From NCBI GenBank assembly GCA_902825775.1, contig CADECF010000006.1, forward strand, positions 155,759 through 219,758: a DNA stretch of 64,000 nt. Reading direction: 5' to 3'. The DNA comes from an uncultured Lysobacteraceae bacterium (GTDB lineage Bacteria; Pseudomonadota; Gammaproteobacteria; Xanthomonadales; Xanthomonadaceae). Positions 1-8,777 of the stretch are shown here, in pieces. The first letter of the stretch is position 1. Every line of letters begins with the position of its first letter. The notes beneath the pieces are model-generated. The model was not told where the DNA came from, searched no databases, and saw only the letters and a list, made by a program, of their open reading frames with translations. Position numbers and translations under genes: made by a program.

Positions 1-2
1 AT

Positions 3-413
3 ATGCTCGTCAAACATTTGACGCCGATTTTGAACGTTTCCGACATCGAACAATCTTTCCTGTGGTTCGAGAAATTCGGCTGGACGAAGGGATGGGACTG
101 GGGCGCTCCGCCGACGTTCGGAGGCGTCTGCTCGGGGCATTGCGAGATCTTCCTGTGCCAGAACGGACAAGGCGGCCACGGCACCAGCGGCTATCCGGCG
201 ACATTCGGTCCGGACTCGAACGTAGCCGCCGAGAAGGGCGTGTGGATGTCGCTGTGGGTGGACGATGTCGATGCGGTTTACCGGCGATGCCTCGAGCAAG
301 GCATCGAGGTGACTTGGCCGCCTACCGACATGCCCTGGAACGTGCGTGAGATGCATGTACGCCACCCGGACGGACATGTTTTCAGGATCAGCCGCGGCGT
401 CGAGGAACATTGA
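3..413 (+). CDS. VOC (glyoxalase/bleomycin-resistance fold) family protein
   Basis: A 136-residue protein of the vicinal oxygen chelate superfamily. It begins with the usual first strand (LTPILNVSDIEQSFLWF) and ends with the typical HPDGHVFRI strand, where metal-binding or substrate-facing residues normally sit. Members are metal-dependent lyases, dioxygenases or binding proteins, and the substrate cannot be told from sequence. The ATG lies two bases from the window edge. The protein start looks natural for the family, but an upstream extension cannot be excluded. It is the first of three unrelated VOC genes in the window. Confidence 0.8.
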   Translation: MLVKHLTPILNVSDIEQSFLWFEKFGWTKGWDWGAPPTFGGVCSGHCEIFLCQNGQGGHGTSGYPATFGPDSNVAAEKGVWMSLWVDDVDAVYRRCLEQGIEVTWPPTDMPWNVREMHVRHPDGHVFRISRGVEEH

Positions 414-552
414 AGCTCCGCCTGCATCTCGAAACGCACGAGATCTCAAGCGTTTAGATATACCGGAGCCGGTTAAATCGGACCGAAATCTGGCGTAGGA
501 TCACCCAGCGGGCGAGCCGAAGCCCGCCCTACGAACCTATCCAGAGGAACCG

Positions 553-1473
553 ATGGAAAAACCCCGCATCTTCCTGGGATCGTCAGGCAAACAGGCGAAA
601 CTGCTGCAGGCATTGACGCACGGCCTCGAAGACATCGCACAGGTGGAACCTTGGATGACATCGTTCAATCCAGGCACCACCACGCTGGAACGCCTGCTCG
701 AGCTGACGCGCCAAGTGGATTTCGCGACATTCGTTTTCGCTCAGGACGACTGGACCGCCAACAGTTCGCCCGCGACGGCAGAGTCGGCATCCGGCCAGGC
801 GTCTCCGCGGGATAACGTCGTCTTCGAAGCCGGTCTTTTCGGCGGCGTTCTCGGCATGCGCCGGACCTTCATACTGCACGCCAACGGCGCCAAGCTTCCG
901 ACCGACCTGCTCGGCCTCACCTGCGTGCGCTACGACGGATCGGGCACCGCTGCGGAGCTCAAGACCATATGCCAGAAGCTGCGCAACGCGATCGAGAACG
1001 AGGGCCGCGCCGCCCGCATCGAAGGCATGTGGTGGCAATACTCGCTGACCCAGCGCACCGAGAAAGAACCGTCGGCATTGGGCGTTCTGAAGATATCGAG
1101 GAATCGCAACGGCGCAATGGAAACGAACGGCCGCGCATGGCAGGAGGACGGCACGCTATCGGCCAGATACTGGAGCGAAGCGGTGAAGGAGAAGGACGAT
1201 GCGTCCGGCATCTTCTACTATTGGAAGGGCGAACGGCCGCTGCACCCGGACGCGCCGCAACTGGAGGGAACCGGCGAAGTCCGCCTGGAATCCGCGGATC
1301 GCGCATCGGGCTACTTCACCACGCGCGGCGAAGGCGTAAACGCGCGGACGGCCGGCGTCTACGTCCGCGCCGAACCCGCGGACGTGAATATCCTGGACGG
1401 GTCCGACAATCGCGGGCGCGCAGAACTCATCGCTGAGCGGCTCGCGGATTGGAAATCGATCAGGAACTCCTAG
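553..1473 (+). CDS. TIR-domain nucleotide-binding protein (CAP12/PCTIR type) with unassigned C-terminal domain
   Basis: A 306-residue, two-part protein. Residues 1-140 match the predicted nucleotide-binding TIR family PF10137. The N-terminal strand is IFLGSSG, followed by the diagnostic PRDNVVFEAGLFGG at 85-98 (Glu92 in the position of the TIR NADase glutamate) and KLPTDLLGL at 114-122. Such domains cleave NAD+ or bind nucleotides, and several act in anti-phage signalling. Residues 155-300 look beta-rich with many aromatics (GMWWQY near 158, FYYW at 221, GVYVRAEP at 268) and match no family I can name; a calycin-like barrel is a guess. There is no signal peptide or membrane segment, so it should be cytoplasmic. 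No cyclase or other defence gene lies nearby. The gene overlaps nothing: the next gene most likely starts at 1524. Confidence 0.75.
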   Translation: MEKPRIFLGSSGKQAKLLQALTHGLEDIAQVEPWMTSFNPGTTTLERLLELTRQVDFATFVFAQDDWTANSSPATAESASGQASPRDNVVFEAGLFGGVLGMRRTFILHANGAKLPTDLLGLTCVRYDGSGTAAELKTICQKLRNAIENEGRAARIEGMWWQYSLTQRTEKEPSALGVLKISRNRNGAMETNGRAWQEDGTLSARYWSEAVKEKDDASGIFYYWKGERPLHPDAPQLEGTGEVRLESADRASGYFTTRGEGVNARTAGVYVRAEPADVNILDGSDNRGRAELIAERLADWKSIRNS

Positions 1474-1523
1474 ACGCGTCGGCCAAAAAAGGCCACGAGT
1501 TTCGCAACAGAGAGGAAATCCCC

Positions 1524-1985
1524 ATGAAACCGCGGATGGAATACTGGAAAGTCGCTCCCGACAGCTACAAAACGATGATGGCTTTGGAAGCCTATCTCCG
1601 CGAGTCGGGCCTCGAGAAGTCCTTGTTGCACATGATCAAACTGCGCGCGTCGCAGATCAACGGCTGCGCTTATTGCATCGACATGCACTGGAAGGACGCA
1701 CGTGCCGCCGGCGAAACCGAGCAGCGCCTGTACGGCCTGGACGCCTGGCGCGAAGCGCCCTACTACACCGACCGCGAACGCGCCGCGCTGGCGTGGACCG
1801 AGGCGTTGACCAACATCACCGACGGACACGTCTCCGACGACGTCTACGAGGCCACCCGCGGCCATTTTTCCGACAAGGAACTGGCCGATCTCGGGTGGGC
1901 CGTCGCCGCCATCAACGCTTGGAACCGCGTCGCCATCGCGTTCCGCTCGGAAGCGGGTTCTTATCGGGCCAGGGCGCATGGTTGA
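1524..1985 (+). CDS. Carboxymuconolactone decarboxylase/AhpD-like family protein
   Basis: A 153-residue alpha-helical protein of the AhpD/CMD family. The redox motif CAYCIDMH (C-x2-C-x3-H) is intact, in the same arrangement as alkylhydroperoxidase AhpD, so a thiol-based peroxide or redox role is likely. The reading frame is open back to 1449, but the ATG at 1524 follows a good ribosome site (AGAGGAAA, 1511-1518) and gives the usual family N-terminus (MKPRMEYWK), so I take it as the start. It lies 50 bases after the TIR gene in the same orientation, so co-transcription is possible. Nothing shows a functional link. Confidence 0.85.
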   Translation: MKPRMEYWKVAPDSYKTMMALEAYLRESGLEKSLLHMIKLRASQINGCAYCIDMHWKDARAAGETEQRLYGLDAWREAPYYTDRERAALAWTEALTNITDGHVSDDVYEATRGHFSDKELADLGWAVAAINAWNRVAIAFRSEAGSYRARAHG

Positions 1986-2074
1986 CCGATGCGTCCGTAA
2001 GCTGGATTGGTTTTCCTCAAGCCGGCCCCGCATCGCTGGTTGGCTGAATTCATGCGTTACGAGGCAGGTGAACT

Positions 2075-2428
2075 ATGCGCGCGCTTCATTGCCCCTATTG
2101 CGGCCTTCGGTGCCTGAGCTTCTGGGCAAAGGCATCGCTTGGTCCGCTCCGGAAAAAACCTTGTGATTCTTGCGGGCAGTTCGTAGGTGTCGCCTGGCTG
2201 CCGAGCTCGCTACTGCTTTTGTTGTCGAGCTTCACGGTCTTTTTTGGCGGCCTGCTGGCAGTGATCTTTTTTAGTCCAATGCCGCCAGGCGTGCTCTTTT
2301 TGCCATTCGTACTAGGCGCTCTGGCAGGCGCCGTACCGGTGTTGTGGCTGTACTATCGTTTCGTACCGCTGGTGCGCAGGCCGCCTGATAACTCACTCCA
2401 ATCGAACCCATACAGCGCGCCCGACTAA
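2075..2428 (+). CDS. Small zinc-ribbon membrane protein, unknown function
   Basis: A 117-residue protein. Its cytoplasmic N-terminus has two Cys pairs (CPYCG at residue 6 and CDSCG at 30) that would form a zinc ribbon. Two hydrophobic helices follow (about 43-68 and 73-94), then a short polar tail. A ribosome site (GAGGCAGGTGA) precedes the ATG. Proteins of this layout are common in Xanthomonadaceae and are not characterised. I do not recognise a specific function. Confidence 0.6.
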   Translation: MRALHCPYCGLRCLSFWAKASLGPLRKKPCDSCGQFVGVAWLPSSLLLLLSSFTVFFGGLLAVIFFSPMPPGVLFLPFVLGALAGAVPVLWLYYRFVPLVRRPPDNSLQSNPYSAPD

Positions 2429-2490
2429 TCCGATTATCGGGGGCGAGAATCGCGCAATATCGCTGTCAATCAAGCCGCGAGGAAACGATC

Positions 2491-2862
2491 GTGCAACTCG
2501 GCAACTTCTCCGTCAGCCTCGCAGTGAAGGATATCGAAGCCTCTCGCGCTTTCCACGAAAAGCTCGGCTTCGCCGTATGGGGCGGCGATCAGAAGCAGAA
2601 CTGGTTGATCCTGAAGAACGGCAGCACCGTCATCGGCCTGTTCCAGGGCATGTTCGAGCGCAATATTCTGACCTTCAACCCGGGCTGGGATAGCGATGCG
2701 AAGCGGCTGCCCGAGTTCACCGATATCCGCGATCTGCAGCGCGGCCTAAAAGCAAAGGGCGTTCGACTGGTCAGTGAGGCCGACGAAACTACGTCCGGAC
2801 CAACGAGCTTCATGGTGGCGGATCCGGATGGCAATCAAATTTTGGTTGACCAGCATGTCTGA
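2491..2862 (+). CDS. VOC family protein
   Basis: A 123-residue single-domain VOC protein beginning with GTG after GAGGAAACG. The first strand (FSVSLAVKDIEASRAFHEKLGF) and the final DPDGNQILVDQ strand are typical of the glyoxalase/bleomycin-resistance fold. The HxE metal set of true glyoxalases is not obvious, so it may bind a ligand without classical catalysis. It stands alone between unrelated genes. Confidence 0.85.
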   Translation: MQLGNFSVSLAVKDIEASRAFHEKLGFAVWGGDQKQNWLILKNGSTVIGLFQGMFERNILTFNPGWDSDAKRLPEFTDIRDLQRGLKAKGVRLVSEADETTSGPTSFMVADPDGNQILVDQHV

Positions 2863-2949
2863 CCTGCCTTGCCGAACCGATGCGGCATCTAACCATTCAT
2901 TCAAGCCGAATCGGCTCTGCGGGTCGGCCCAATCCGGGCGTTTGAACTC

Positions 2950-4122
2950 ATGAAAAGCGCCTTAATCGCCGCACTGCTGTTTTCAGGCCAAGCGATAGAC
3001 GGAGACGGCTACGAGCCCGCCGAGTGGTTCACGGATCAGCGTGTCTTGGCCTGCGCCCCTGCAACGCTTTCCTCAAAGGACACATTAGTTCTCACACTTG
3101 GACCGGCTCATGGCCGCGAGCTGGCGATCCGCCGTGTCGCAGACAACACATGGTATTTCCTGGTAGTAAGCAGTCCGGCTGATGACGAGCCGCAATTGAT
3201 GACCCCCGATGAATTCTTCATCGCCGCCCGGGTGAAGATTCCAGCAACATTCGAGGCCCGTACGTCGGGTGGCCCGCTTGAGCCAGTTCTCAATCGTCCA
3301 GGACGGTACGAGGCCTATGTCTCGGACGTTCTCGAGTCGGAAGTCGGCGGTCATGTTTGCCGCTTCGATTACGTCGGCGCAAGCCGCGACGACTCGAGCT
3401 CCACCGAAGCAAAGCCAGAGGCTTTACGATACGAACGATTGGCTGCTGAGCGGACGCCCTCCATCTGGCAGGCGGGCTCTACGTGGGAATTGGAAGTCTA
3501 CGATTCCAAAGACCAGGTCGCTACTTCTATCTCTTTCAAGATTACGGACGAGCCTGCCGATACTTGCATGAGCGGCGACTGGAAGAAGCTCTTAACTTTA
3601 CGCGAAAACAAGCCGACGACGCGAAACCCCGCCTACATGCTTGCCGGGAGAAATCTCAGTATTCTGCTTTCCACTGGGCTATGCGATGCATACGATGAAC
3701 TGCAAGGCGAACTGGACGCGCGCGGCTTCGAAGGAAGACGCGTTTTATCGGGCTTGTTCGGCGGTGCGGATCAAGGGAAGGCATTGGGCAAGCCATCGTT
3801 AGAAGCCGCAATGCTTGCACCCTCACTGCCGCTCCAATCCGGAGAATACATTTTCCAGCATCGCTTTTACGAGCATCCGGGCCTTCCGAGCATTCGCGTC
3901 ACCGCAAGCATTTCTGGGCGCCACATCGTGCTCAACAACGAAATCGCATCAGGCGCTTTTCCCAAAGGCATAATCGCGGAAGGAACTCTCATCTGGCACA
4001 AGGCTTCCGGCGAATGGATCATCGGCCAGGATGTTCCGGACGGGGATGCCGACGAGGTCGGCGGTTGCAGCGACGGCCCAGAAGTCGTCGATCTGCGCGA
4101 GAGAATCTACTGGACTTGCTAG
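2950..4122 (+). CDS. Hypothetical exported protein
   Basis: A 390-residue protein with a short hydrophobic N-terminus ([15 protein letters not shown]) that reads as a weak Sec signal, followed by a soluble, acidic, beta-strand-rich body. Several cysteines (residues 35, 133, 205, 244 and two near the C-terminus) could form disulfides, which fits export to the periplasm. I recognise no family. The coding sequence uses slightly less GC-biased third positions than the large biosynthetic genes, as do the other accessory genes in this stretch. Confidence 0.6.
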   Translation: MKSALIAALLFSGQAIDGDGYEPAEWFTDQRVLACAPATLSSKDTLVLTLGPAHGRELAIRRVADNTWYFLVVSSPADDEPQLMTPDEFFIAARVKIPATFEARTSGGPLEPVLNRPGRYEAYVSDVLESEVGGHVCRFDYVGASRDDSSSTEAKPEALRYERLAAERTPSIWQAGSTWELEVYDSKDQVATSISFKITDEPADTCMSGDWKKLLTLRENKPTTRNPAYMLAGRNLSILLSTGLCDAYDELQGELDARGFEGRRVLSGLFGGADQGKALGKPSLEAAMLAPSLPLQSGEYIFQHRFYEHPGLPSIRVTASISGRHIVLNNEIASGAFPKGIIAEGTLIWHKASGEWIIGQDVPDGDADEVGGCSDGPEVVDLRERIYWTC

Positions 4123-4174
4123 CACTCCCGCTGCGCCGAAATAGACGAATCACCCAGCTATCCGGAATGCGACG

Positions 4175-4720
4175 ATGCCAACCCGACGACACGCCGCGAC
4201 GGCGGTGCCGCTTCCGCCAGAATCCCGGATCGCCAACATGTATGCGGTCACCCATCTGGCCGATGCCTACGCGATCGAGCTGCCGGCCGACGCGTCGGCG
4301 GATCCCGAAGCGTTGGCAAGATTCATCTTCTCCCGGCGTTCGGCCTGGATGAGCGGACTGATGGCGGTTCGCGACGCGATCGTGGCCGGCTTCGGGCTCA
4401 AGACCGCCAAGGGCTTTAGGGAAACAGGCCTTGCGAACAACGAAAACCGCATCGGCATCTTCAAGATCTACGAGATCCATCCGGCGGAGATCGTGCTCGG
4501 CGAGGACGACAAGCATCTGGACTTCAGGCTCTCCCTGCTCTGCTCCGATACGCCGCCGCCATCGAATGGGCGGCGCCTGAGCGTGTCGACCGTGGTGCAC
4601 TGCCATAACCGGCTCGGGCGCGCGTACATCTTCGTCATTGCGCCGTTCCATCGCGCCATCGTACGAGCCAGCATCCGACGCGCGGCGCGGGCTGGCTGGC
4701 CCCGCGCAACCGAGGCTTAG
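4175..4720 (+). CDS. DUF2867 domain-containing protein
   Basis: A 181-residue protein. From about residue 25 it follows the DUF2867 pattern: ADAYAIELP, LARFIF, a central GIFKIYEIHPAEIVLGEDD followed by HLDFRLSL, then a histidine-rich strand (VVHCHNRLGRAYIF) and a closing PFHRAIVRASIRRAAR. The family is uncharacterised; in longer relatives it sits next to NAD-binding epimerase-like domains. The first ATG is used here, but the ATG at 4238 (MYAVTHLADAY) would also give a complete domain. Confidence 0.75.
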   Translation: MPTRRHAATAVPLPPESRIANMYAVTHLADAYAIELPADASADPEALARFIFSRRSAWMSGLMAVRDAIVAGFGLKTAKGFRETGLANNENRIGIFKIYEIHPAEIVLGEDDKHLDFRLSLLCSDTPPPSNGRRLSVSTVVHCHNRLGRAYIFVIAPFHRAIVRASIRRAARAGWPRATEA

Positions 4721-4819
4721 GCACAACCGCTGCGGCTGACCCTTGCGAATTGACGCTTCGAAACAACAGCCGCAAACTCCTGCCGCGCCTTGTGAGGGCG
4801 TCAGGCATAAAGAGTTCTC

Positions 4820-5218
4820 ATGAGCGGACTAGCGCTGATCGCCTTCGTGCTGTTGACGCCGATTATCGGCATCGCGATAGGCCGCTGGTCCTTGCGCCGC
4901 TATCCGCGGCGGCGGCGGTCGGTCGTCGCGTTCGCGGTTTTGGCGCTCGCCGCGGTGGCGGCCTGCGTTTCGCTCTCATTCCTTTATCCCGGTCCCAAGC
5001 AGTACCTCGCTTGGTCCTATCCTTGGGCCGTGCGTCAAACCGGGCTGTTCGTGGTTACGTTGCCGATATGGGTCTCGCTGGCGGCGTTCCATCTGCCGCC
5101 GCCCGCTCCAGGCCGCCGCAATGTCATCATCGCGGCGATAGCCGGCTATCTTTCGTTGATCGTAACGGTGCCATGCCTGGTGATCGTCGGATGCAACCAA
5201 GCGGGAGCCTGTTTCTAG
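4820..5218 (+). CDS. Hypothetical four-helix membrane protein
   Basis: A 132-residue protein with four predicted membrane helices: about residues 3-22, 35-57, 72-92 and 103-122. A highly basic loop (RRYPRRRRS) after helix 1 marks it as cytoplasmic by the positive-inside rule. The C-terminus carries two cysteines (CNQAGACF). I recognise no family. About 230 bases without a convincing gene follow. Confidence 0.5.
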   Translation: MSGLALIAFVLLTPIIGIAIGRWSLRRYPRRRRSVVAFAVLALAAVAACVSLSFLYPGPKQYLAWSYPWAVRQTGLFVVTLPIWVSLAAFHLPPPAPGRRNVIIAAIAGYLSLIVTVPCLVIVGCNQAGACF

Positions 5219-5450
5219 GAGAAGGATTGATAGGCGTTGGAGATCTTCCGCGAGCACGCGTCCGCGACGATCGAGCCGCCGTCCATGTAAGCCATGCTGA
5301 AGGTGTGCTAGGTTCCGCAACGCACCGGATAGCGGCAGGAGCGAGGCATGAAGAGATTCCCGGGTAGGCGCGCGGCAACTGCCGGTTCCGTGCGGCCGTT
5401 CTCGCAAAGCCGCAGAATACGGACGCACTCTGCATAGGTCACTCGTCGAC

Positions 5451-6005
5451 ATGTCCACAGAAGATCCCTCCGCCCGCTATCTGCCGATGAGGAATCGGGG
5501 CGAGTCGCCGCAGGACATCTATTCCGCGGCCCGCATGCATGGGCAAAGCCGCGCCGATGCGATCGCCATCCTTTGTTCGCTGTACCGATTCTCCGAGACC
5601 GATGCCGCGCGGATCGCCGTATCCGTCGATGGGCCGCAGCCGGAGCGTTTGCCGAGGGTCGATACGTATCCGGAACTAGTCGAAATACTGAAGAAGGAAT
5701 TGGGTTATTGCGCGTGCGCGCCAGACGAAGCCGTCGGCATGCTCCGTTCTTTTCTGCAAGCGGCGCGAGACCGGACCGAGGCGACTGCGGACGGCGAGGC
5801 ATTTTCTCGCGCGTCGCGAACGCTGGAAGCATGCCTGTCGCTGGAAGCGGCGCCGGGCGTCGCCAGCTGGTTCGTATACGGGCTGCAGCAGCGGGATCTG
5901 ATCTGGCATGGTTTTCGCGTTACCGACAGCTGGATCACCGACAAAGGCCGATGGCTGCTGGAAGCCATCGAACGCCTCGCTCCGCCTGCCGATGCCGCAA
6001 AATGA
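5451..6005 (+). CDS. Hypothetical protein
   Basis: A 184-residue soluble, mainly helical protein. The N-terminal half has a UBA-like or helical-bundle look (SPQDIYSAARMHGQSRADAIAIL, then SETDAARIAVS). The C-terminal segment is richer in aromatics (SWFVYGLQQRDLIWHGF). No family is recognised. Its last codons overlap the first possible start of the ankyrin gene that follows, so the two may be co-translated. Confidence 0.5.
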   Translation: MSTEDPSARYLPMRNRGESPQDIYSAARMHGQSRADAIAILCSLYRFSETDAARIAVSVDGPQPERLPRVDTYPELVEILKKELGYCACAPDEAVGMLRSFLQAARDRTEATADGEAFSRASRTLEACLSLEAAPGVASWFVYGLQQRDLIWHGFRVTDSWITDKGRWLLEAIERLAPPADAAK

Positions 6006-6069
6006 GCCGCCTTTCGGCTACGGCCTTTCGGTTACCATCTGGGCCGTGAGCCGCCATGGGAAGCGCCCT

Positions 6070-6525
6070 GTGAACGAGCTGGCCGACCTGATCGACGCGG
6101 TGAGCCAACGCGATCTGGCTCGAGTGGAAAGACTGCTCGACGCGAACGCCGGGCTCGCCTGCAAACGCGACCCGTCGGGGGCTACCGCGTTGCACTACGC
6201 CGCCTTGGTCGGCGAGCCCGAGATCGCACAACTGCTGGTAGAGCGCGGCGCCGACATCAACGCTGCGGATGACGAGTTCGGTGCGACGCCCGCAGGTTGG
6301 GCGATCGAATACCTGCGCGAGTTGGGCGGGCATCTGGGGATCGAACTGAGCGATCTGCGGCACGCCATAGACAAGGGCGATGCGCACTGGGTCGAACGTT
6401 TTCTGGTGCGGTTCCCTTCGTTGCGCGACGCCAAGGATAGCGAGGGCGTCGCGTTCCGCGAGCGCGCGAGGACCAGCGGACATCGCGATATCGTTGCGCT
6501 GTTCGGTGAAGATTCCGCAGACTGA
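6070..6525 (+). CDS. Ankyrin-repeat protein
   Basis: About 151 residues from a GTG start placed after GGGAAGCG. The frame stays open upstream to 5908, inside the preceding gene, and an ATG at 5992 is an alternative start. One clear ankyrin repeat is visible (GATALHYAALVGEPEIAQLLVERGADIN), followed by a partial one (FGATPAGWAIEYLREL) and a degenerate helical region. Such short ankyrin proteins act as protein-binding modules, and the partner here is unknown. There is no signal peptide. Confidence 0.65.
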   Translation: MNELADLIDAVSQRDLARVERLLDANAGLACKRDPSGATALHYAALVGEPEIAQLLVERGADINAADDEFGATPAGWAIEYLRELGGHLGIELSDLRHAIDKGDAHWVERFLVRFPSLRDAKDSEGVAFRERARTSGHRDIVALFGEDSAD

Positions 6526-6603
6526 CATAGCGGCGGGTCGTCACGACACGGCCACCGCTGCGGCGGCAAACTTGCGGCGGTTACTCTTGCTACGGAGCAG
6601 ACG

Positions 6604-6951
6604 ATGAGCCTCGCCCACGAACTCGGCCAACTGGAATTCGGCTTCTGGAAAGGCACGCGCAATTACTACGACGAGCATCTGGCTTCGGAAGCGATGGCTG
6701 TCTATCCGGAACCGGTCGGATCGTTGTCGCGCGACGAGATCCTGGCGTCGATCGACGACGGCGCGCGCTGGCAGGACGTCGAACTCGAGGACATGGCCGT
6801 CATCGAGGCCGCACCGGGCATGGTCATGGTGACCTACCGCGCGAAGGCTTCGCGCGGCGACGGCGAAACGTACCGGGCGCTGGTCGGCAGCGTGTACGTC
6901 AAGGAAGACGGCGAGTGGAAGCTGGCGTTCAACCAGCAGACGCCGAGCTGA
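6604..6951 (+). CDS. NTF2-like (DUF4440-type) protein
   Basis: A 115-residue protein with the cone-shaped NTF2-like pattern: an N-terminal helix (LAHELGQLEFGFWKG), LSRDEILASID, then antiparallel strands ending in GEWKLAFNQQTPS, the usual DUF4440 C-terminus. Members are small ligand-binding proteins or enzymes with no fixed activity. It is transcribed in the same direction as its upstream neighbours and is followed directly by a palindromic repeat pair. Confidence 0.75.
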   Translation: MSLAHELGQLEFGFWKGTRNYYDEHLASEAMAVYPEPVGSLSRDEILASIDDGARWQDVELEDMAVIEAAPGMVMVTYRAKASRGDGETYRALVGSVYVKEDGEWKLAFNQQTPS

Positions 6952-6973
6952 AGCCGGCTTTTCGGGAGCAGCC

Positions 6974-7059
6974 TTTGTGGGAGCGGCTTTAGCCGCGAGC
7001 TTTTTTGAAAGACTGTCGCGAATCTTGAAAAAGCTCGCGGCTAAAGCCGCTCCCACAAA
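6974..7059. repeat. REP-type palindromic repeat pair
   Basis: Two face-to-face copies of the GTGGGAGCGGCTTtAGCCGCGAGC element (about 6974-7000 and 7033-7059), able to form one long hairpin. The same family recurs at 8683, 14921, 16215 (single), 41703, 43558, 60163 and about 63770 in this window, always in gaps between genes. Confidence 0.85.
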
Positions 7060-7095
7060 GCCGCTCCTACAAGAGCGTGGCTACAATAGGTAGGC

Positions 7096-7545
7096 ATGGA
7101 TACGGCACAGCTCAAGAAATTCTGCGCCGCGCTGCCGGGCGCCGCATCGCGCCAGCTCGACGAGCCGATGAACGTGCTGGTCTATTCGGTGGCCGACAAG
7201 ACGTTCGCCTACTTCAAGACCAGTGAGCCGGAGCGGTGGCGCTTCAGCTTCCGCGCCTCGCCCGAACGCTTCATCGAACTGACCGACGTGCCCGGCATCA
7301 AGCCCGCGCGCTGGATGGGCCGGCACCGTTGGGTCACCGTGGTCGACGTACGGACCGTGCCCGCCGCCTATTTGCGCGAGCTCGTGGAGTGGTCGCATCG
7401 CGACGCGCTGGAAAAACTCAGCAGGAAACGCAGGAACGAACTGCTGGGCATCCCGGCGGCGCCGGTCAGCGCGCCGCGCCCTGCGCAACACCTTGCTCGG
7501 ACGACGAAACCGCGCCGCGGAAATAGCGGCCGGGGTGATAGCTGA
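7096..7545 (+). CDS. MmcQ/YjbR family protein
   Basis: A 149-residue protein. The MmcQ/YjbR (CyaY-like fold) pattern is clear: an N-terminal LKKFCAALPGA, a strand VLVYSVADKTFAYF, and the W-[RH]-FSF and RWMGRHRWVTV segments, followed by YLRELVEWSHR. Members are called DNA-binding from the fold; a biological role is not established. The basic tail after residue 120 (KPRRGNSGRGDS) runs into the oppositely directed gene at 7466-7852, with an overlap of 80 bases. Confidence 0.8.
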   Translation: MDTAQLKKFCAALPGAASRQLDEPMNVLVYSVADKTFAYFKTSEPERWRFSFRASPERFIELTDVPGIKPARWMGRHRWVTVVDVRTVPAAYLRELVEWSHRDALEKLSRKRRNELLGIPAAPVSAPRPAQHLARTTKPRRGNSGRGDS

Positions 7546-7852
7546 CGTATTCGCAGAAATCCAGTCCGCGATGCACGAAGGCCTTGCCGCCGCGCAGCAC
7601 GATCCTGGCGTCGTACAGGCATCCGTCGCCTTCGCTCTGCCTGATCGCCAGCGTTTCGCTCATGCCCGCTTTCAATCCATCGTCGCCCAACATCGGCGTC
7701 CACGCATCGGTGTCGCTCTGGGCGAGGAAAAACGATTCGATGCGGTCGGCGGTGTCGTTGACCAGGTAGACGTAACGCGTCTTGGCCACGGCGGGCGAAG
7801 CGGCGATCAACAGGGCGCACGGCAGCGCCAACATCGGCTTGCGCGGATGCAT
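7466..7852 (-). CDS. Hypothetical exported protein
   Basis: A 128-residue protein starting behind a strong ribosome site (GGAGGAATCCCC). A Sec signal is visible (MHPRKPMLALPCALLIAASPAVA, cleavage near residue 23), followed by a compact domain with two cysteines (GDGCLYDAR and LDFCEYVSYHPGRYF) that probably pair in the periplasm. Similar short exported proteins occur in Xanthomonadaceae without a known role. Its 3' end overlaps the YjbR gene on the other strand. Confidence 0.6.
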   Translation of the reverse strand: MHPRKPMLALPCALLIAASPAVAKTRYVYLVNDTADRIESFFLAQSDTDAWTPMLGDDGLKAGMSETLAIRQSEGDGCLYDARIVLRGGKAFVHRGLDFCEYVSYHPGRYFRGAVSSSEQGVAQGAAR

Positions 7853-7963
7853 GGGGATTCCTCCAGTGGATGTGTGGAGCGAGCACGGGCTGCGCCGGTG
7901 GCCGCGCTATTTGTGATGCGGCGCCCGAAGAAAAGGTTGCAGCGGTTTGCGGGGCGGCTTTTT

Positions 7964-8127
7964 AGCCGTCATTCCCGCGAAGGCGGGAATCCAGTGACTT
8001 GAAGGCCCTCGCCAGAAGGCGCCGAAACTATCGGCAATGTCGGGCGCCCTCACCAACCCCTCTCCCGCAAGCGGGGAGGGGTAAAGCGTAAGTCGCCGGA
8101 TTCCCGCGTTCGCCGGAATGACGGCTT
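7964..8127. repeat. Nested palindromic repeats
   Basis: Two arms of the CGTCATTCCCGCGAAGGCGG family (7964-7999 and 8092-8126) face each other and enclose one copy of a second family (CCCTCTCCCGCAAGCGGGGAGGG, about 8045-8080). No gene is seen in the gap from 7853 to 8142. Confidence 0.8.
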
Positions 8128-8142
8128 AAAGCTTGTCGGGTG

Positions 8143-8595
8143 TCAAAGCGTCTCATGCCCCAGATCCAGCTCGCGCACGCGCTTGGAGTCGCGGCGCTGC
8201 TCGACCAGCGCGCGGATGCGTTCGCGCACGCTGTCGGCATCCCTGATATCGCCGAGCACCATCGTCGGCGTCGTGGCATCGGAAGTGCTGAGTACGATGT
8301 CGCCGATCCCGACCATCCGCTGCCAGAACGTCTGCTGGAAATGGGTGTCTTTGACGCGGTACAGCTCCAGGTCGTCGGTGACGCGGTTGAATACGCCGCG
8401 CGTGGTCTTCAATCGCTGGTCGGTGAGGGCATAGCGCGTGGTGCGCGTGACCAGCCAGCGCCACAGCGCCCAGGGGATCGGGATCACCAGTACGCAGGCG
8501 AGCCAATATCCGATGTTCTGCCATTGCGACGGCGTGCCGCTCCAGGCTTCGCGTTCGCTGGCGGTTACGGGAATGCTGTTCTCGACCTCGTCCAT
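8143..8595 (-). CDS. PH-domain (YdbS/DUF304-like) membrane protein
   Basis: A 150-residue protein from the ATG at 8595, chosen over the ATG at 8643 because it follows GAGGAAGCC at good spacing. One membrane segment (NIGYWLACVLVIPIPWALWRW) precedes a bacterial PH domain (bPH2). The telltale RYALTDQRLKTTRGVFNRVTDDLELYRVKD is split here as RYALTDQRLKTTRG and VTDDLELYRVKD, followed by a GIGDIVLST strand. Members are uncharacterised membrane-associated proteins, some implicated in envelope homeostasis. Confidence 0.8.
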   Translation of the reverse strand: MDEVENSIPVTASEREAWSGTPSQWQNIGYWLACVLVIPIPWALWRWLVTRTTRYALTDQRLKTTRGVFNRVTDDLELYRVKDTHFQQTFWQRMVGIGDIVLSTSDATTPTMVLGDIRDADSVRERIRALVEQRRDSKRVRELDLGHETL

Positions 8596-8682
8596 GCAGG
8601 CTTCCTCGTGGAGGATGGGAGATGGCTCCCGTACCTGGATCATAAACGCCGGGAGCCCTGCGAGCAGGTCATCCAGCCGTCG

Positions 8683-8760
8683 TTGTGGGAGCGGCTTCAG
8701 CCGCGAACTCTTGATCTGTCGCGATGGACGAAAAGCTCGCGGCTGAAGCCGCTCCTACAA
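8683..8760. repeat. REP-type palindromic repeat pair
   Basis: Inverted copies of the GGAGCGGCTTCAGCCGCGA element at 8683-8710 and 8734-8760. The pair lies immediately downstream of the gene at 8778-9287 and could stabilise or end its transcript. Confidence 0.85.
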
Positions 8761-8777
8761 CGCCTAAAGACAGAGCT

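Noticed and set aside
4750-5367. A 205-codon open frame overlapping the four-helix membrane protein
   Set aside because: Its product is Arg/Ser/Gly-rich without structure, while the other frame has clean hydrophobic helices.
6974-7059. CRISPR-like repetition
   Set aside because: The repeats here and elsewhere are isolated inverted pairs without regular spacers, and no cas gene is present.
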